Both the position numbers and the translations under genes were made by a program. The notes beneath the pieces were generated by a model, which was not told the DNA's origin, ran no database searches, and was given only the letters and a program-made list of their open reading frames with translations. From NCBI GenBank assembly GCA_019096195.1, contig JAGTXK010000087.1, positions 544,765 to 608,764 on the forward strand: DNA of 64,000 bases. Reading direction: 5' to 3'. This document shows positions 11,053 to 22,321 of the stretch, in pieces. This stretch comes from Boletus sp. NGJ (taxonomy: Eukaryota > Basidiomycota > Agaricomycetes > Boletales > Boletaceae). Position 1 is the stretch's first letter, and every line of letters starts with the position of its first letter.

Positions 11053-12336
11053 ATGGCAGCAGCAGCAGGATGGGAGCGGTTCATGCAAGTCACTACGTCT
11101 GTGCCCACCGGACACGATCTCTACCGTGCCTCCGCCCCCAACTACGACAACCAAGACAGCGATCAAAACCTTACTCAGGCAGCGGTCGACTTCCTCGTCA
11201 GCCAAGGGATCAACAGCATCATTAGTTATAATGCATACGAATACACGGCAGCAGAGAAGGCCAGATTGACCAATGCGGTACCGCCAATCAAATACTTGCA
11301 TCTCAAGCTCGAGGACTTCAAGCCGCCTACCCTCGCGCAGTTGGAGCAGGCGAACGACTTTTTCTTGGAGAACACGTCGACGCTGGTACACTGCGGCTAT
11401 GGCATGGGTAGAACTGGGACGGGTATCACCGGACTACAGATATACACCGTGCATGGCGCGAGCCTTCAGCCTTTGGCCGCGACGTGGACTAGTGAGCTTT
11501 ACAGCAACCCGAGTGGAAACAACGTCGAAACACGGGAGCAGGTGTCCATTCTTGCTCAACAGCGAAACCTCTTTTTGCCGTATGTACTGTCTTTTCGGGG
11601 ACGAAGCTTATTTTTGTTTATTTATTTTTCGATCTAATGTTATTCGTAGTCGGGTCACAGGTATCCCCGCTGGCAATCCCAACCAGGCGTATGCCATCAT
11701 CAACTTCGCGACTGGCTACTACCTGACGCTCTCGACTGACAAACTTAGCGTCATCTCCCTCTCTCCGGAGACGGTGGAGACTGCATCCACGATTGCACAA
11801 GCAGTAAGTCTAGAATGGTTTGTATATCTGAATCCCCAACGATGCTTATCGACGTTAAAACTGTAGTACCAATGGGTGGTCACGAATACCCTGGGCGACT
11901 ATACGCTCTCGAACAAGACGACGCCCACCAGTTTCGCGCTAACCAAATCTGAAGGTGCCCTGGTGGATGATACAGTGACGTACGGTGCCGAAGCACAGGG
12001 GAATATACTGTTTACGATCAGCGAAGTCGCCTCGGGCGATAAAGGCCGCTACGTGTGAGTCCGCCTCGACGTTGACCAAGAATAATGTATGTTGAACGTT
12101 TGTAGTATCTCTCCCAAACCTAGTCCCGGCCTTGCAGTAGCGATCAATACGCCGGGCGACGATGTTGGTGCGGCTCAGCCGGTATGTAATTGATGCCTCG
12201 CAGAAGCCGAGACTCATAGACCATTGTCTGTATCTGGGCACAGATGCCTGCGCTGCTTGCAACCAACAGTACGAGCAATAGCTTCGGGCTTTGGATTCTT
12301 TTGTCGTCTGACTTCAAGGTCGTTGGGCTCCAATGA
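11053..12336 (+). CDS. CX5R phosphatase/beta-trefoil fusion protein, copy 2
   Basis: This is the tandem paralog of the gene at 8294, with the same exon structure: 11053-11579, 11650-11803, 11867-12054, about 12106-12181 and 12244-12336, giving 345 residues. It keeps the HCGYGMGRTGTG catalytic loop, the Asp of the general-acid loop (LEDFKPP) and the beta-trefoil part. Differences from copy 1 are mostly conservative substitutions plus a shorter C-terminus ending FKVVGLQ. No frame damage is visible, so it is probably functional. It shares the upstream TATA context of copy 1. The duplication is recent enough that introns are also alignable. Function remains inferred from the catalytic signature only. 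Confidence 0.78.
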
Positions 12337-12813
12337 GTGGCTGAGTGCGAGAATAGTCCTGAGGGGGCACTGTAATGTGTACGATGGATGTTGAGAATCT
12401 GGCAATGTGTATGTTTTCCAGTGTACGAGTAGGAAATAACTGTTGTTTCGTTTCTCCAGCTGCACAGTTTGGCATGGGTTGTAATGGCTCTCACGAGCTA
12501 TGCTGCGGCTAAGAGCCTCAGCGAGCCATCGCGGGGCACTGCGGAGACCGTGACAAAGTGGAAGCGCCCTCAGGCTAGGTATCCCCGTTTCGATTTATTA
12601 ACCTCGACCGTCGAGGCGTGATCCCCAGGAAATAACGAAGGCGCTGCAAGTACCGTCTGAATACGGGATCTTCGTGCTACGCGCTTTACCCTTTCTAGAT
12701 TATACGACGATCAAAATACCACGCGTTCTACACATACAAACTAAGACGATTCAACACGAGTAAACCATAATATATAATCTGCAACGTACAACCTGCAAAC
12801 TACGAATCATTAA
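12337..12813. other. Intergenic spacer, partly repeated near 15.5 kb
   Basis: This is the 3' flank of phosphatase copy 2. The stretch 12470-12545 (TTGGCATGGGTTGT ... CATCGCGGGGCACTGCG) recurs at about 15590-15680 after the broken third copy, so it belongs to the duplicated unit. No coding sequence is seen. Confidence 0.5.
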
Positions 12814-13987
12814 TCAATATCCATCCGCTGCCGCGCTTGACTGAGCTATCTTTGCGGGTTCCGGCTCGTCGGAGAACCATGTTGCATCTTCGTCCCAGAA
12901 TGGCAGCATTTGGCGAACGAGTTGCAGGGAATCCTCGTCTTCTGTTGGGTGATCTTCCAAAAGATTATCCGTACCCAAGACCTGCATGTATTCCTCACGC
13001 TCGGTATCGCCGATTACCTTCCATGTCGCATCCGTGCACCCGTAGGCTCGAAGACTGTACCTCGGGTGCTTTAGCGGTGTCGTGCCAGTGATGCGTGAGG
13101 AGGTGCGCGTTTCTCCTTTGCCAATTTCCAGGTGGGATTTCCCGAGAGTAACGGTAACACCTAGCTCAGCCACAAGTGTCACATATGGCCTTATAGGTTT
13201 CTCCATGGTAGAATCCTCGAGGAAGAATTCAAGTGTCTCCTGGTCAATTATGTAAGTACCCGCCCGTTTCCGCTGCTTCACTTGTATCAGAAGTGCAGAC
13301 ATTGAGGTTTCTTCCAGCTTTTCGTGTTTGGCAAGTAAGACTGGAATGATCGTGTCGATGACTTCTTGGTTGTGGCGACATATGAATGACGAACCCCTCA
13401 AAAAGCCGGATACCATGGCCTTTGTCGACACAGCAGAGTCGTCGACCACTTTGACGAAATGTGTGAACTGCACAACCGCATCTTCAAAGGCATCTTCAAG
13501 CGTCTCGAGAGTTATTGCTCACCAAGGGTGCCCCCAGGGTCCTGGGATTTGACATCAGTACCCCAACCAGACTGTTCTTCAATCAAAGTGCTAGGGGGAT
13601 ATTGAAGAATGATTGAAAGAGCTGATCATGTGTGAGGAAAGTAACAGACGAACTACCTACCCGAGGACAATTCGTAGCATTTCTCGTCAATTGCACTTTT
13701 CAGAGCTTCCTGAACATCAGGCCGCTCCTTGACCAGCGTCACACACTGACCAAGGTCCAAAGCCACCTTGATTTGGTTGTCGGATTTGGCCTTCTCGTAA
13801 AGCATACACAGCACGTTGGCTAACAAGTTGGCGGGCGTGAGGTAGTACTGCAGACCCCTGACCCTCAGACCCTGTGGTGTATCTCTTCATTTGCTACCTT
13901 GTATGTATCTGCAAAATCTCCTGACTTGGGCGACTTCAGATGGACTGGTCCAGCTTCCTCCAGCGCAGTGTGGTCCCGTTTCGACAT
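12814..13987 (-). pseudogene. Crinkler-like NTPase-family pseudogene, internally deleted (copy A)
   Basis: The N-terminal exon starts with ATG at 13987 (MSKRDHTALEEAG) and has close relatives at 60296 and 61061. A short insertion puts a stop after about 39 codons, so the exon is broken. The C-terminal part (12814 to about 13510) is open and reads FTHFVKVVDDSAVSTKAMVS, MSALLIQVK, PYVTLVAELGVTVTLGKSHL and RYSLRAYGC. The parent family has a P-loop NTPase (SGTGKSR in copy B near 59600) between these parts. Here it is missing: at about 13515 the sequence jumps from the C-terminal region straight to DNA next to the N-terminal exon, so about 1.9 kb is lost. The family is expanded in Agaricomycetes and resembles the NTPase of Crinkler-type effectors; that relation is my inference. 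Confidence 0.75.
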
Positions 13988-14283
13988 GGTAATCTCTGAC
14001 AGTAGACAAAGGGTGGCTGACGGCGGAGTTCGATTTCTTGCTCGTGGGAGAATATTACGTCGCAGTGTTACCCGGGTTGAATTGCATGTGAACTATACAG
14101 ACTCACTCCGAGGATGGTACTCAAGCTCAATATTGAGGGGTTCTGTCACCATGCGCAAAGCACCGGATATCCACTATCATAGACATACATGCCGCACCGC
14201 ACTGTGCACACGTTAGGAGTGTTTCCGAGTGCTTCACCAAATATTCACGTTCGTTCCAGGATTTTGGATTTTCAGGACAGGTT

Positions 14284-14483
14284 CGTCTGGCTTTGGTCGG
14301 AAGCCACCAAACACTACCAAGGTATAATTCGATGAAGGAACCTGCGGATCCGCATGGATCTGGTCTTGTCCAGTTCTACGACCACCTCTTGGAGGCAATT
14401 CGCAGCGTTGACGAGAACCACATCTTGTTCTTGGATGGAAACACTTATTCGATCGATTTCTCTACCTTCCCAGATGATGCGAA
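14284..14483 (+). pseudogene. Stray GH5 glycoside hydrolase exon fragment (copy A)
   Basis: One frame reads EPADPHGSGLVQFYDHLLEA then IRSVDENHILFLDGNTYS, which is the catalytic NEP region and following strand of GH5 cellulases/glucanases. The Asn before the catalytic Glu is lost because sequence between 14300 and 14340 is disrupted relative to the copy at 60500. There is no rest of the enzyme. It ends abruptly at 14483, where phosphatase copy 3 begins. Confidence 0.8.
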
Positions 14484-15480
14484 GCCTCCGCCCCCAACTA
14501 CAACGGCCAAGACAGCGATCGAAACCTTACTCAGGCAGCGGTCAACTTCCTCGTCAGCCAAAACGTCATCAGTTATAATGAATACGAATACACGGCAGCA
14601 GAGAAGGCCAGATTGGCCAATGCGGTACCGCCAATCAAATACTTGCATCTCAGGCTCGGGGACTTCAAGAAGCCGCCTACCCTCGCGCAGTTGAAGCAGG
14701 CGAACGACTTTTTCCTGGAGAACACGTCGACGCTGGTACACTGCGGCTATGGCATGGGTAGAACTTGGACGGGGTATCACCGGACTACAAATATACACCG
14801 TGCATGGCACGACCCTTCAGCCTTTGGCTTGACTAGACTGCTTTCCAGTGGCGGAAACAATGCCGACGGACGGGCGCAGGCGTCCATCCTTGCTCAACAG
14901 CGAAACATCTTGTTGCCGTATGTACTGTCGGTTACTACCTGGCGCTCTCGACTGACGAGCGTAGCGTCATCTCCCTCTCTCCGGAGACGGTGGAGACCGC
15001 ATCCATGATCGTACAAGCAGTAAGTCCAGAATTGTTTGTATATCCACAACAATGCTTATCGACGTTGTAGCTGTAGTATCAATGGGTGGTTACGAAGGAT
15101 GCCCAGGGTGACTATACGCTCTCGAACAAGACGACGCTCACCAGTTTAGCGCTAACCAAAACTCAAGGTTAATGATACAGTGACGTACGGTACCCGAGCA
15201 CAGGGGAATATACTGTTCACGATCAACGAAGTCGCCTCGGGCGATAACGGCCGCTATATGTGAGTCCGCCTCGACGTCAACCAAGATCGATGTATGTTGA
15301 ACGTTTGTAGTATCTCTCCCAAACCTAGTCCCAGCCTTGCGGTAGCGACGATGTCGGTATGTAATGGGTGATGCCTCGCAGAAGCCGAGACTCATGGACC
15401 ATTGTCTCACGGATGCTCGACCATTGATACCTTCGGGCTTTGGATTCTCTTGTTGGCTGACTTTAAGGTCACTGGGCTCC
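14484..15480 (+). pseudogene. Phosphatase/beta-trefoil copy 3, broken
   Basis: This aligns with copies 1 and 2 from the codons for SAPNY onward, without promoter, ATG or first 25 codons. A deletion near 14560, a three-base insertion near 14668 and an extra base in the catalytic loop (RTWTGYH instead of RTGTGVT) destroy the frame. About 150 bp covering the first intron and start of the trefoil domain is missing near 14930, and further deletions occur near 15170 and 15350. The 5' end is fused to the GH5 fragment at 14484. Confidence 0.92.
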
Positions 15481-17642
15481 GAGGAGGGACCGATAACCCG
15501 GAGGGAGCACTGTACTAACGTCTACGTTTCGAGGGTGTTGAGAATCTGACAATGTGCATGTTTTCCAGTGTACGAGTAAGAGGTGACTGTTGGCATGGGT
15601 TGTCATCATGGCTCTCAACGGGCCATGCTGCGGTTACTCACACGGTCATAGAGCCTCGGCTGGCCATCGTGGGGCACTGCGACGACAACGTGGGAGCGCC
15701 ATCCGCCATTCACGGCTGTAACGTTCATGGTTTCGTGGCTCTCCAAACACTGATGCTCCAATGTCCACCATTCGAATTCCCGTCACACATGAATCACACG
15801 TTCATACGGACATGCCAGAATGTCTCGTCGACGGCTCCCATCTACACGACGGAGTACTTCACGTCACCTCGACCTCACCTCCCGTTCCTTTTATAACCTG
15901 GCATCAGTGCAGATACCCCTCGTGCCATCCTCGATAGAGTATAGCACTCGCTCGTAAAAATAATACTAGATTGACAGTTATGTAACGATCGGAACGGTAA
16001 CACGTACCTCCGTTCGAAACCCCCAGCAAATATTGCACGTTCGTCCCGTCGCTGAATTTCCCCCTCTACTAGATCGCTCACAATGTCGCCTTGCCGTGCA
16101 CTGATAAAAGTTGTGATGATTGCAAGTACGTTATGTATGGACAGCGGATGGCATAGCGTGCCGACGAGGCACCCCGGAGAGTTAACCGGAAACCCGCGAG
16201 CACCCCGAGACCCCATTATATCTTCACTTCACCCAAACGGAGAAACCCGACCTGACCAGGGCTCTTTTCTCCCTCGCTAGCTCGAACCTTGTCAGGGGAA
16301 ACCTCTGAGCGAGCCAAGCCCTCCAAAAGACGTTAACCCAACGCCGAGCCAGAAAGGACGACCTGTGGCGCCGGTCGTGTGGCGCCATCGTCCCATTGTC
16401 ACTGTCATAAAGGAAAAAAGAAAGGAGTGCCTGGAGGCCGTCATCCACAGCAAAAGGCGCCGAGGGGCGGGAAAATAAAAAGTAAAAATAAAATAAAAAA
16501 ACAGGGCAGTCGACGGTGCCGTCCCGGAGGAATGTGTCACGTACTACATAATACTTTCCGATGCTGACGACCCTTGTGCGGTGCGCTGAGAAAACTGAAT
16601 CAAAAACAAAAACAGCGCGAGACGCCCGTCCGCACGAACTGTAACTTTGAAGTCTCCAAGGCACTGAGTGAAATATCGAATATCGTCTACTCTCTACCTG
16701 TGGCCTAGTCTTCACGCCTCCGACGTGACAACATCAAGTTTATATGTTGGACATAATACACTGTCAATGTCATCCCGATAGTCGTTGCCAGCCAAGTACA
16801 ATGCGGATCTCCACCAATAGATCCCCATCGCTCCACACGACCGACGATGAAACCGAGCTGCACAAACTCTACGTGGTAAGATACGCCCCCTAGAGCGTGA
16901 TATAAATATAGTATCTGAAAAGTACACATATGTACGGTGGTTCCCTCTGCCATCCTGTTCTTTTGGCGCTCCTAGTCTGTGGTCATGAAACGCGACCCAA
17001 GATCGAGGTATCGAATGGGTCTGGCTTGGACTCCGCCTCGGGCCTCGTAAAGCGTCCCGTGCGTGGGCCTGGAAACGGATAGATCCGGGATAAATAAGAA
17101 CATGCCCTCACGCCGGAAAATGAACCAGGGTAGGGCTCGATTCAGGAAAAGCAAATGGGTTAAAAAATCTGCTGTGTACTGAATCAAATCAAGGGGAAGA
17201 AGCCACTGTAATGGAATACGAAAACTCGAGTCAGAGTGCCATCCTATAGGGAATGGGTTTGTTCCAAGGCAATTATGAGTAATAATACAAAACAGCTGGG
17301 CGGAGAAGACTCCGTGGTCGCGCAGCTACCTGGGGCTGTGAGGTGTCGTGGTCATCGTCGGAGATCCTACGAAGATCGTCTGATGCGTTAGAGTAGCTGT
17401 CCTGATCGAGCTCGTTCCACACTCGCAGTGGAAGAAGCGGTCCGGCCAAGTATTGTAGGCCAATAGTGGGGGACTGCGAAAGCCTGCCAGTCAGCCGTAT
17501 GCCAAGATTCTATTCCTCAGTCCCCGAAAAACCCAGTTGAAAAATTCGTCCAAAAGATTGCGCGATTGTGCAAATCCGATCATGAGTCCGAATCCCGAGT
17601 TGTTGATGCCGACAAGAAATCAAAAATGATTGCAATATCACG
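15481..17642. other. Gene-poor spacer; no supportable gene
   Basis: About 2.2 kb. The first 200 bp repeats the 3' flank of phosphatase copy 2. Beyond that only short frames are present, none with a recognisable domain or a clear exon series. A run of purine-rich and A-rich sequence lies at 16410-16510. No tRNA-like B box was spotted by eye. Confidence 0.45.
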
Positions 17643-19491
17643 TCACCGATGAACGGATTGTCGCAGCGAATCTGCCGGGGATGCTCCCGAAGGCGGTTCT
17701 GGTTTTGGAACGACACCCGCGAGACCAATGTACCCAAAGTCACGGCCAATTTCTTTGACCATGGCTTTGCCCATCAGGCAAACCCAGCCGAGACCCTCGC
17801 CAGTGACGCACTGGCCTGGCCAGAAAAGCTCTCCTTCTTCGTCCTCAATGTCTGGCTCATGCTCCTCGTGCGCCGAGAGGCTTGTTCCCACCAGGCGAGC
17901 AAACGTCGTGGGATAGTGGCGAGCCAGGATTGGGAGAGTCAGGTACCTCTGAGCGTGCTCCATGCCATAGCCTGCCGAAAGAATGCCACCCGATTGCTCT
18001 TTAAGGGTGAACGCAAAGGTTGGACCGAACGAAGTAGTTGCCTTCGCAGCTGCCGCGATCATGTTGGCAGATGGCGCGCGCCCATCAGAGGCGGTGGGTA
18101 AATGAGCAACCAGGTGTGGTGGTAACGCAGCTTGAGCAGACGGGGCAGAACGTGGCGGGTTGGACGACTGGGAAGGGACTAGCGTGGTACTCGAACTGTT
18201 TGTGTTCGGTGTACCCCCTGCGCTGTTTGTGATGGGTGTCGAGTTGGCGCTGTTGGCGGGAGCGATACTCGCGGGAGAAGGAAGCATCTGAGGCGTCGCT
18301 TGCGAGCCCAGAGGGAGCTGGCCCGCGGTCCCCGCTGTGCCATTCATCTCCGCCTTCTCCGCCTCCCGGCTTAGCACGGCCATCTCAGACTTCATCTTCG
18401 CCCATGTGCGATCCAGTTCAGGGTCCACTACCAGTTTCGCTGTATAATAGAACTTGCGCGCGCGGATGAAACCCTCGATCATCCAGCTGTGTGGGGGGGG
18501 GAAGACTCATGCGTGAGCGAGCCACAATAGGTAATGAATCTGCTTACATCAAGCCCAGCAGGGCCTTTTCGCGTTCGCCAAAAGCATCCTCGGCGGTCCA
18601 CTTATTTTTACACCAGCCCAAGAAAGCTTCGATCGTCAACCAAGTTTCGTGGAAGCAAGATTTCTTGCTGTAATCCTTGATCCATAATGAATAGGCGAAA
18701 CAGACGAGGGCATCGACGAGCTCTAGCCGTGCGATAAGTGCCCCAAATTTATGGTATTGCGAGTTTGGTGGAGGAGGGTGGGAGAGTGGGCGATATTCCT
18801 TGTGCGACGAAGGATATGTGGACCAGAATCTGGAGTCACCGGAGAACTTGAGCAAACGGCCAGCATGATGATACTTTTGGTGTATGGCATCATAATCGAG
18901 CGAAGCAATCTTGCCTCGCCGTGGTCGACGGACAGGCACAAAGGACGGTAATGTGGAGAGCGCTGTTGTACGAGCTGAGACTGAAGCCAAATCCTCTCTT
19001 ACTTCGCCGTCTTCTGACGGTTCGGAGCGCAGGTTGAAGTTGGGGGGTTGGTTAGAAGACCTGTGGAGGGCAGGCGGGGGCGGTTGGGGGGGGTGATAGT
19101 GGTGGGAATGCTGTGATAGCGCATCTGGGTGATGGGTGGTGCGCTGACGTTTGGTAGACTCAAAGTCTTGCGCGGGATCATGCTTGCGCTTGGGTGGAGG
19201 TGGCCCAGGGGAGTTTGACCGGGACGAAGGGGGAGATGGTGGCAAGTCCGGTGGCAGTGGGTTTGAGAGAGGGCCCAAGATCTGGAATGAACAGGACATG
19301 TCAGGGATTGGGAACGGCTGAGAGAAGGTAGTGACCTCTAGACTCTTGAGGAGCTGCTCTCGCGTCCATTTACTGTTGGCGATAGGATGAGGGAGTGTGA
19401 GAGCGTGGGGAGGATGCGGAACTGACCGTTTCTTTAGTTTGGAGTGTTGGGAGGACGATGCGGAGGAGGAGGAGGGCGGCAGAGGAGACAT
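17643..19491 (-). CDS. Nuclear-type protein with AF4/FMR2 C-terminal-homology-like helical domain
   Basis: The ATG at 19491 opens a Pro/Ser-rich, disordered N-terminus (MSPLPPSSSSASS) with basic patches (PKRKHDP, VRRPRRGK). A single clear intron (18487-18547) joins EKALLGL to IWMIEGFIRARKFYY in frame. The helical part runs KYHHAGRLLKFSGD, ALIARLELVDALVCFAYSLW, ETWLTIEAFLGWCKNKW, then the IRARKFYY segment. The order and spacing recall the C-terminal homology domain of AF4/FMR2 super-elongation-complex scaffolds, but this is pattern matching by eye. The C-terminus (about residues 450-590) has FGPTFAFTLKEQ, GMEHAQRYLTLPILARHYPT and an acidic linker; I do not recognise it. A transcription-elongation role is a hypothesis only. 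Confidence 0.8.
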
Positions 19492-20542
19492 GGTGATAGT
19501 AGTGGGAAGAGAGAGAGCGGTGGCCAGCGCAACAATGGCTGGATGAGTTGTGAGGACCCGCTAGGCGGGTGCAGAATTTGGCTAAACAGGGAATGCCTTG
19601 CCGGTCACAGCGCTTACGGGAACAGCCTTCGCATTACAGTTTCCCCCCTCGAAAAAAAATGCAAATGCGACCCCCATTTCCCGCCGACATGAACGTGCTA
19701 AAGCTGTACTACGAAGGGGGACATTACGGCGACTCCCCGTGCATAGTTTAGGGCGAGAATGTAGCTCGGTTCCATCATCCCACCAATTCAAGTCTGAAAC
19801 CCGAAGAAGGCCCTCGCTTGTCCATGGCGAGAGTGCTCCGCCGACATGGGAATGTGTGCAGCGACGTTGGTGCAACGTTTGTATGGTACCCGCACAGCTC
19901 GCCAACAACGTTTTGGGCTGGCATTCTGAGACATGGAGACCTCCTGGACCGCGTGATTGCTAATCCATTTTCTCGCATTTTTTCCCCTTCCTTTCCGCTT
20001 GCGGGTCTTGGCAAATATGCCTGCGTATTTACCACGTTTCGGATCTGTAACCTTTCCAGCTCATCACGCGGAGACTTGTCCACGCCCCCATGTCATTTCT
20101 ACCCTTTGAGATCCATCCTCTCTATCTTCCAACCACCCTCCCGACAAAGCCCGCTCGATAGGCGATAGATAACGACTCGTTTATCCTCCGTCGATTTCGA
20201 CCGTTCTCACATGACACATGGTCCACGCACCGGCCTCTCCTCAGGAACGTCACTGGTGTCCCAGAATAGCTGTAGATGCTATCCCTTATCCTCTTATGCC
20301 AGCGCCATCTCAGTGCTCCACTGTGGATGCGTCCAACAACCCCTCAAGCGCTCCATATCTCTCGTGCCCAGATGCAGACACGCTCCCAAGCGATGCCCAC
20401 GCTCCCAGCGCTGACCAAAAGGGCACCTGATGGGCAAATTATCATCGCCACTACGATTCCGATCTAAGCGAAATTGAAAACGTCCGCCTAGACTCCGGAG
20501 TTCTTTCCGGCCATTGACCCTTCCAGCCAGCCAGCCTTTTCC
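19492..20542. other. Intergenic; promoter side of the AF4-like gene
   Basis: About 1 kb with short overlapping frames on both strands and no recognisable protein. A frame at 20218-20430 (starting MVHAPASPQERHWC) is rich in Pro/Ser/Ala and could be coding, but nothing supports it. Confidence 0.35.
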
Positions 20543-20731
20543 ATGCAGCAGCTCATCCGTCCAAAGGTCATCCCCTTCCATGACCCCCACGATCCAGAGG
20601 CTGAGCAGACCTGGTTGACCCACGAGCAAGTCGCTGCGCTAATTCTGTATCATCGATGGGGCCTTCCGCGGCCGTACGGCCTAGGTCGATCCAGGAACCG
20701 GCACTACAGTTATCCGATCACGCGCAAGTAA
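20543..20731 (+). CDS. Possible small hypothetical protein or exon
   Basis: A 62-codon frame starts MQQLIRPKVIPFHDPHDP and continues AEQTWLTHEQVAALILYHRW. The composition is protein-like, unlike neighbouring shadow frames. There is no recognisable domain and no clear splice partners. It could be an exon of a longer unrecognised gene or chance. Confidence 0.25.
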   Translation: MQQLIRPKVIPFHDPHDPEAEQTWLTHEQVAALILYHRWGLPRPYGLGRSRNRHYSYPITRK

Positions 20732-21175
20732 ACCATAATGTAAAGTTTACTTATATATTTCGTGATGTGACAATAGCATGGAATGCGAGTACCGAACAGA
20801 AAGTTTACAGTTTCGCATGAAACCCCGGAAAGAATGGCGTATGCAAGGTCTCGACCACGGGACACCAACTCGCGGCGAAGGCCACGAGGAACGGAAAGCA
20901 AACGAGCGCGTGCCCCCGTGGGCCCAGAAAAGTACCTAAGTGAATGGTTGTATAAAGGTCACACCCAGATTTCCCGTTCAGGAGTCGTATCGCCGAACTG
21001 TCAGCATCGCTTCACTTCCATGGATTTACCGCCAAAAAATTCGTGAGATCAGCCTGCGGTATGTGGCCCTGTGGATGCTGGGTAAGCGGTGACCTTTCAT
21101 TCAGAAAAAGGCTTACTGCGAGTCAGCGCGCGCAAAATCAAGGCCAGCGCACAGGATGGGTGCCATGGCGTCTAG

Positions 21176-21710
21176 TTAAATACCGGTCTCGAAGCTTGAA
21201 GGCCGAGTCATCAAATTGTCACGTTGGAGTGTCAGACCATCCAGTGCACCTTGGATCATTAGAGTCGCGAACGTAACAATGCGATCAACGCCCTGTGTCA
21301 CCGGCCCCGCCATATAACACATGATAGCAATCAATGTCCGCTGCACATCAGAGCAACTGCAAGTGAAAGTACCAGGACATGCCTCGGAGACATGGCCGCA
21401 CAATGGATACCGCGGTTTTGTGGGCAGTTGAATTGGATTCACAGGCCCTTCACCTTCCATGATCCGAAATGCACGATGTCCTGCTGACACAAAGCTTGTC
21501 ACCGAGAAGATGTTACTCGTCAACGCACTTGTTAGGGTCCGAAGAACGTCAACCAGAGGAAGTTGTGGGTCATAACGTCCCATGTACAGCTTCGAGAATT
21601 CCTAGCATCCCAATTTCTCGCGAATCCTGAGCGAAGACCGAGTTGTTGATATGCTCGATAACGTAAGGCGAATTCATGCCTGTTTGGGATGATTGCATTT
21701 GTTGGACGAG
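21176..21710 (-). CDS. Hypothetical protein, probably two or more exons
   Basis: On the minus strand a frame near 21600-21710 reads MNSPYVIEHINNSVFAQDSR then EIGMLGILEAVHG. It is followed in another frame (21583-21176) by RTLTSALTSNIFSVTSFV and a Cys-rich stretch CGHVSEACPGTFTCSCSDVQ, ending in a weakly hydrophobic segment. The amino-acid composition looks genuine. The clustered cysteines and hydrophobic ends would suit a membrane or secreted protein. I do not recognise it and cannot fix the joint. Confidence 0.35.
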
Positions 21711-22321
21711 TCGACACAAAGGATACTACTTGACTGTGCAAAACTGATCTGCAGATGGACGAGTGTTCGATCGCTTCTGCGGGACGATCGTGATCGGTGC
21801 GGGAATAAGACCTGAAGGTGGCAAACATGAAACTCCCGGTCCTCCCGTGAATCTGTCAGAGCGTCATGTTGGCAATGTCAGGCAACGGTGGTAGGTGTTA
21901 CAGCGTCCGTCGGGGGAAGTTGCTAGCATTGATTGGTGGTGATAAGTCGGGACTGGCCGTGCGCCACATCGCCGCATTCTTGATGACGGTCCGAATCAGA
22001 CAAATAAATACCACCACATGAATGCCTTGAACGTCGCTTTTGAGGGGTAGATACATCTCGTTGGTTCTGAAACCCTGAACCTCTGAGGTCGGTATGAGGC
22101 TTGAGAACAAGGCATTTGTTGTACCATGTTTGCACGTGTTAGGATCAGAAGCTCCCAGAAAACAAATCGTGCCGGACTGTCCTGTACTCGAACACTAACT
22201 AGGCGGGCGCAAAAGCTTCGCCACCTCGTTCCAGTTCTCTTCTCTGGACGTGAAATTTGACCCCAGTTTTGAAATCTTTATCCTACAAGCGTTTTGACGG
22301 TTATTTTGTAAAATCGTCAGA
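21711..22321. other. Intergenic; nothing recognisable
   Basis: About 600 bp with only short frames. It includes the upstream region of the TEN1-like gene. Confidence 0.4.

Noticed and set aside
16224-16715. 163-codon minus-strand frame
   Set aside because: It is low in protein character, crosses A/T-rich runs, and has no domain or exon partners.
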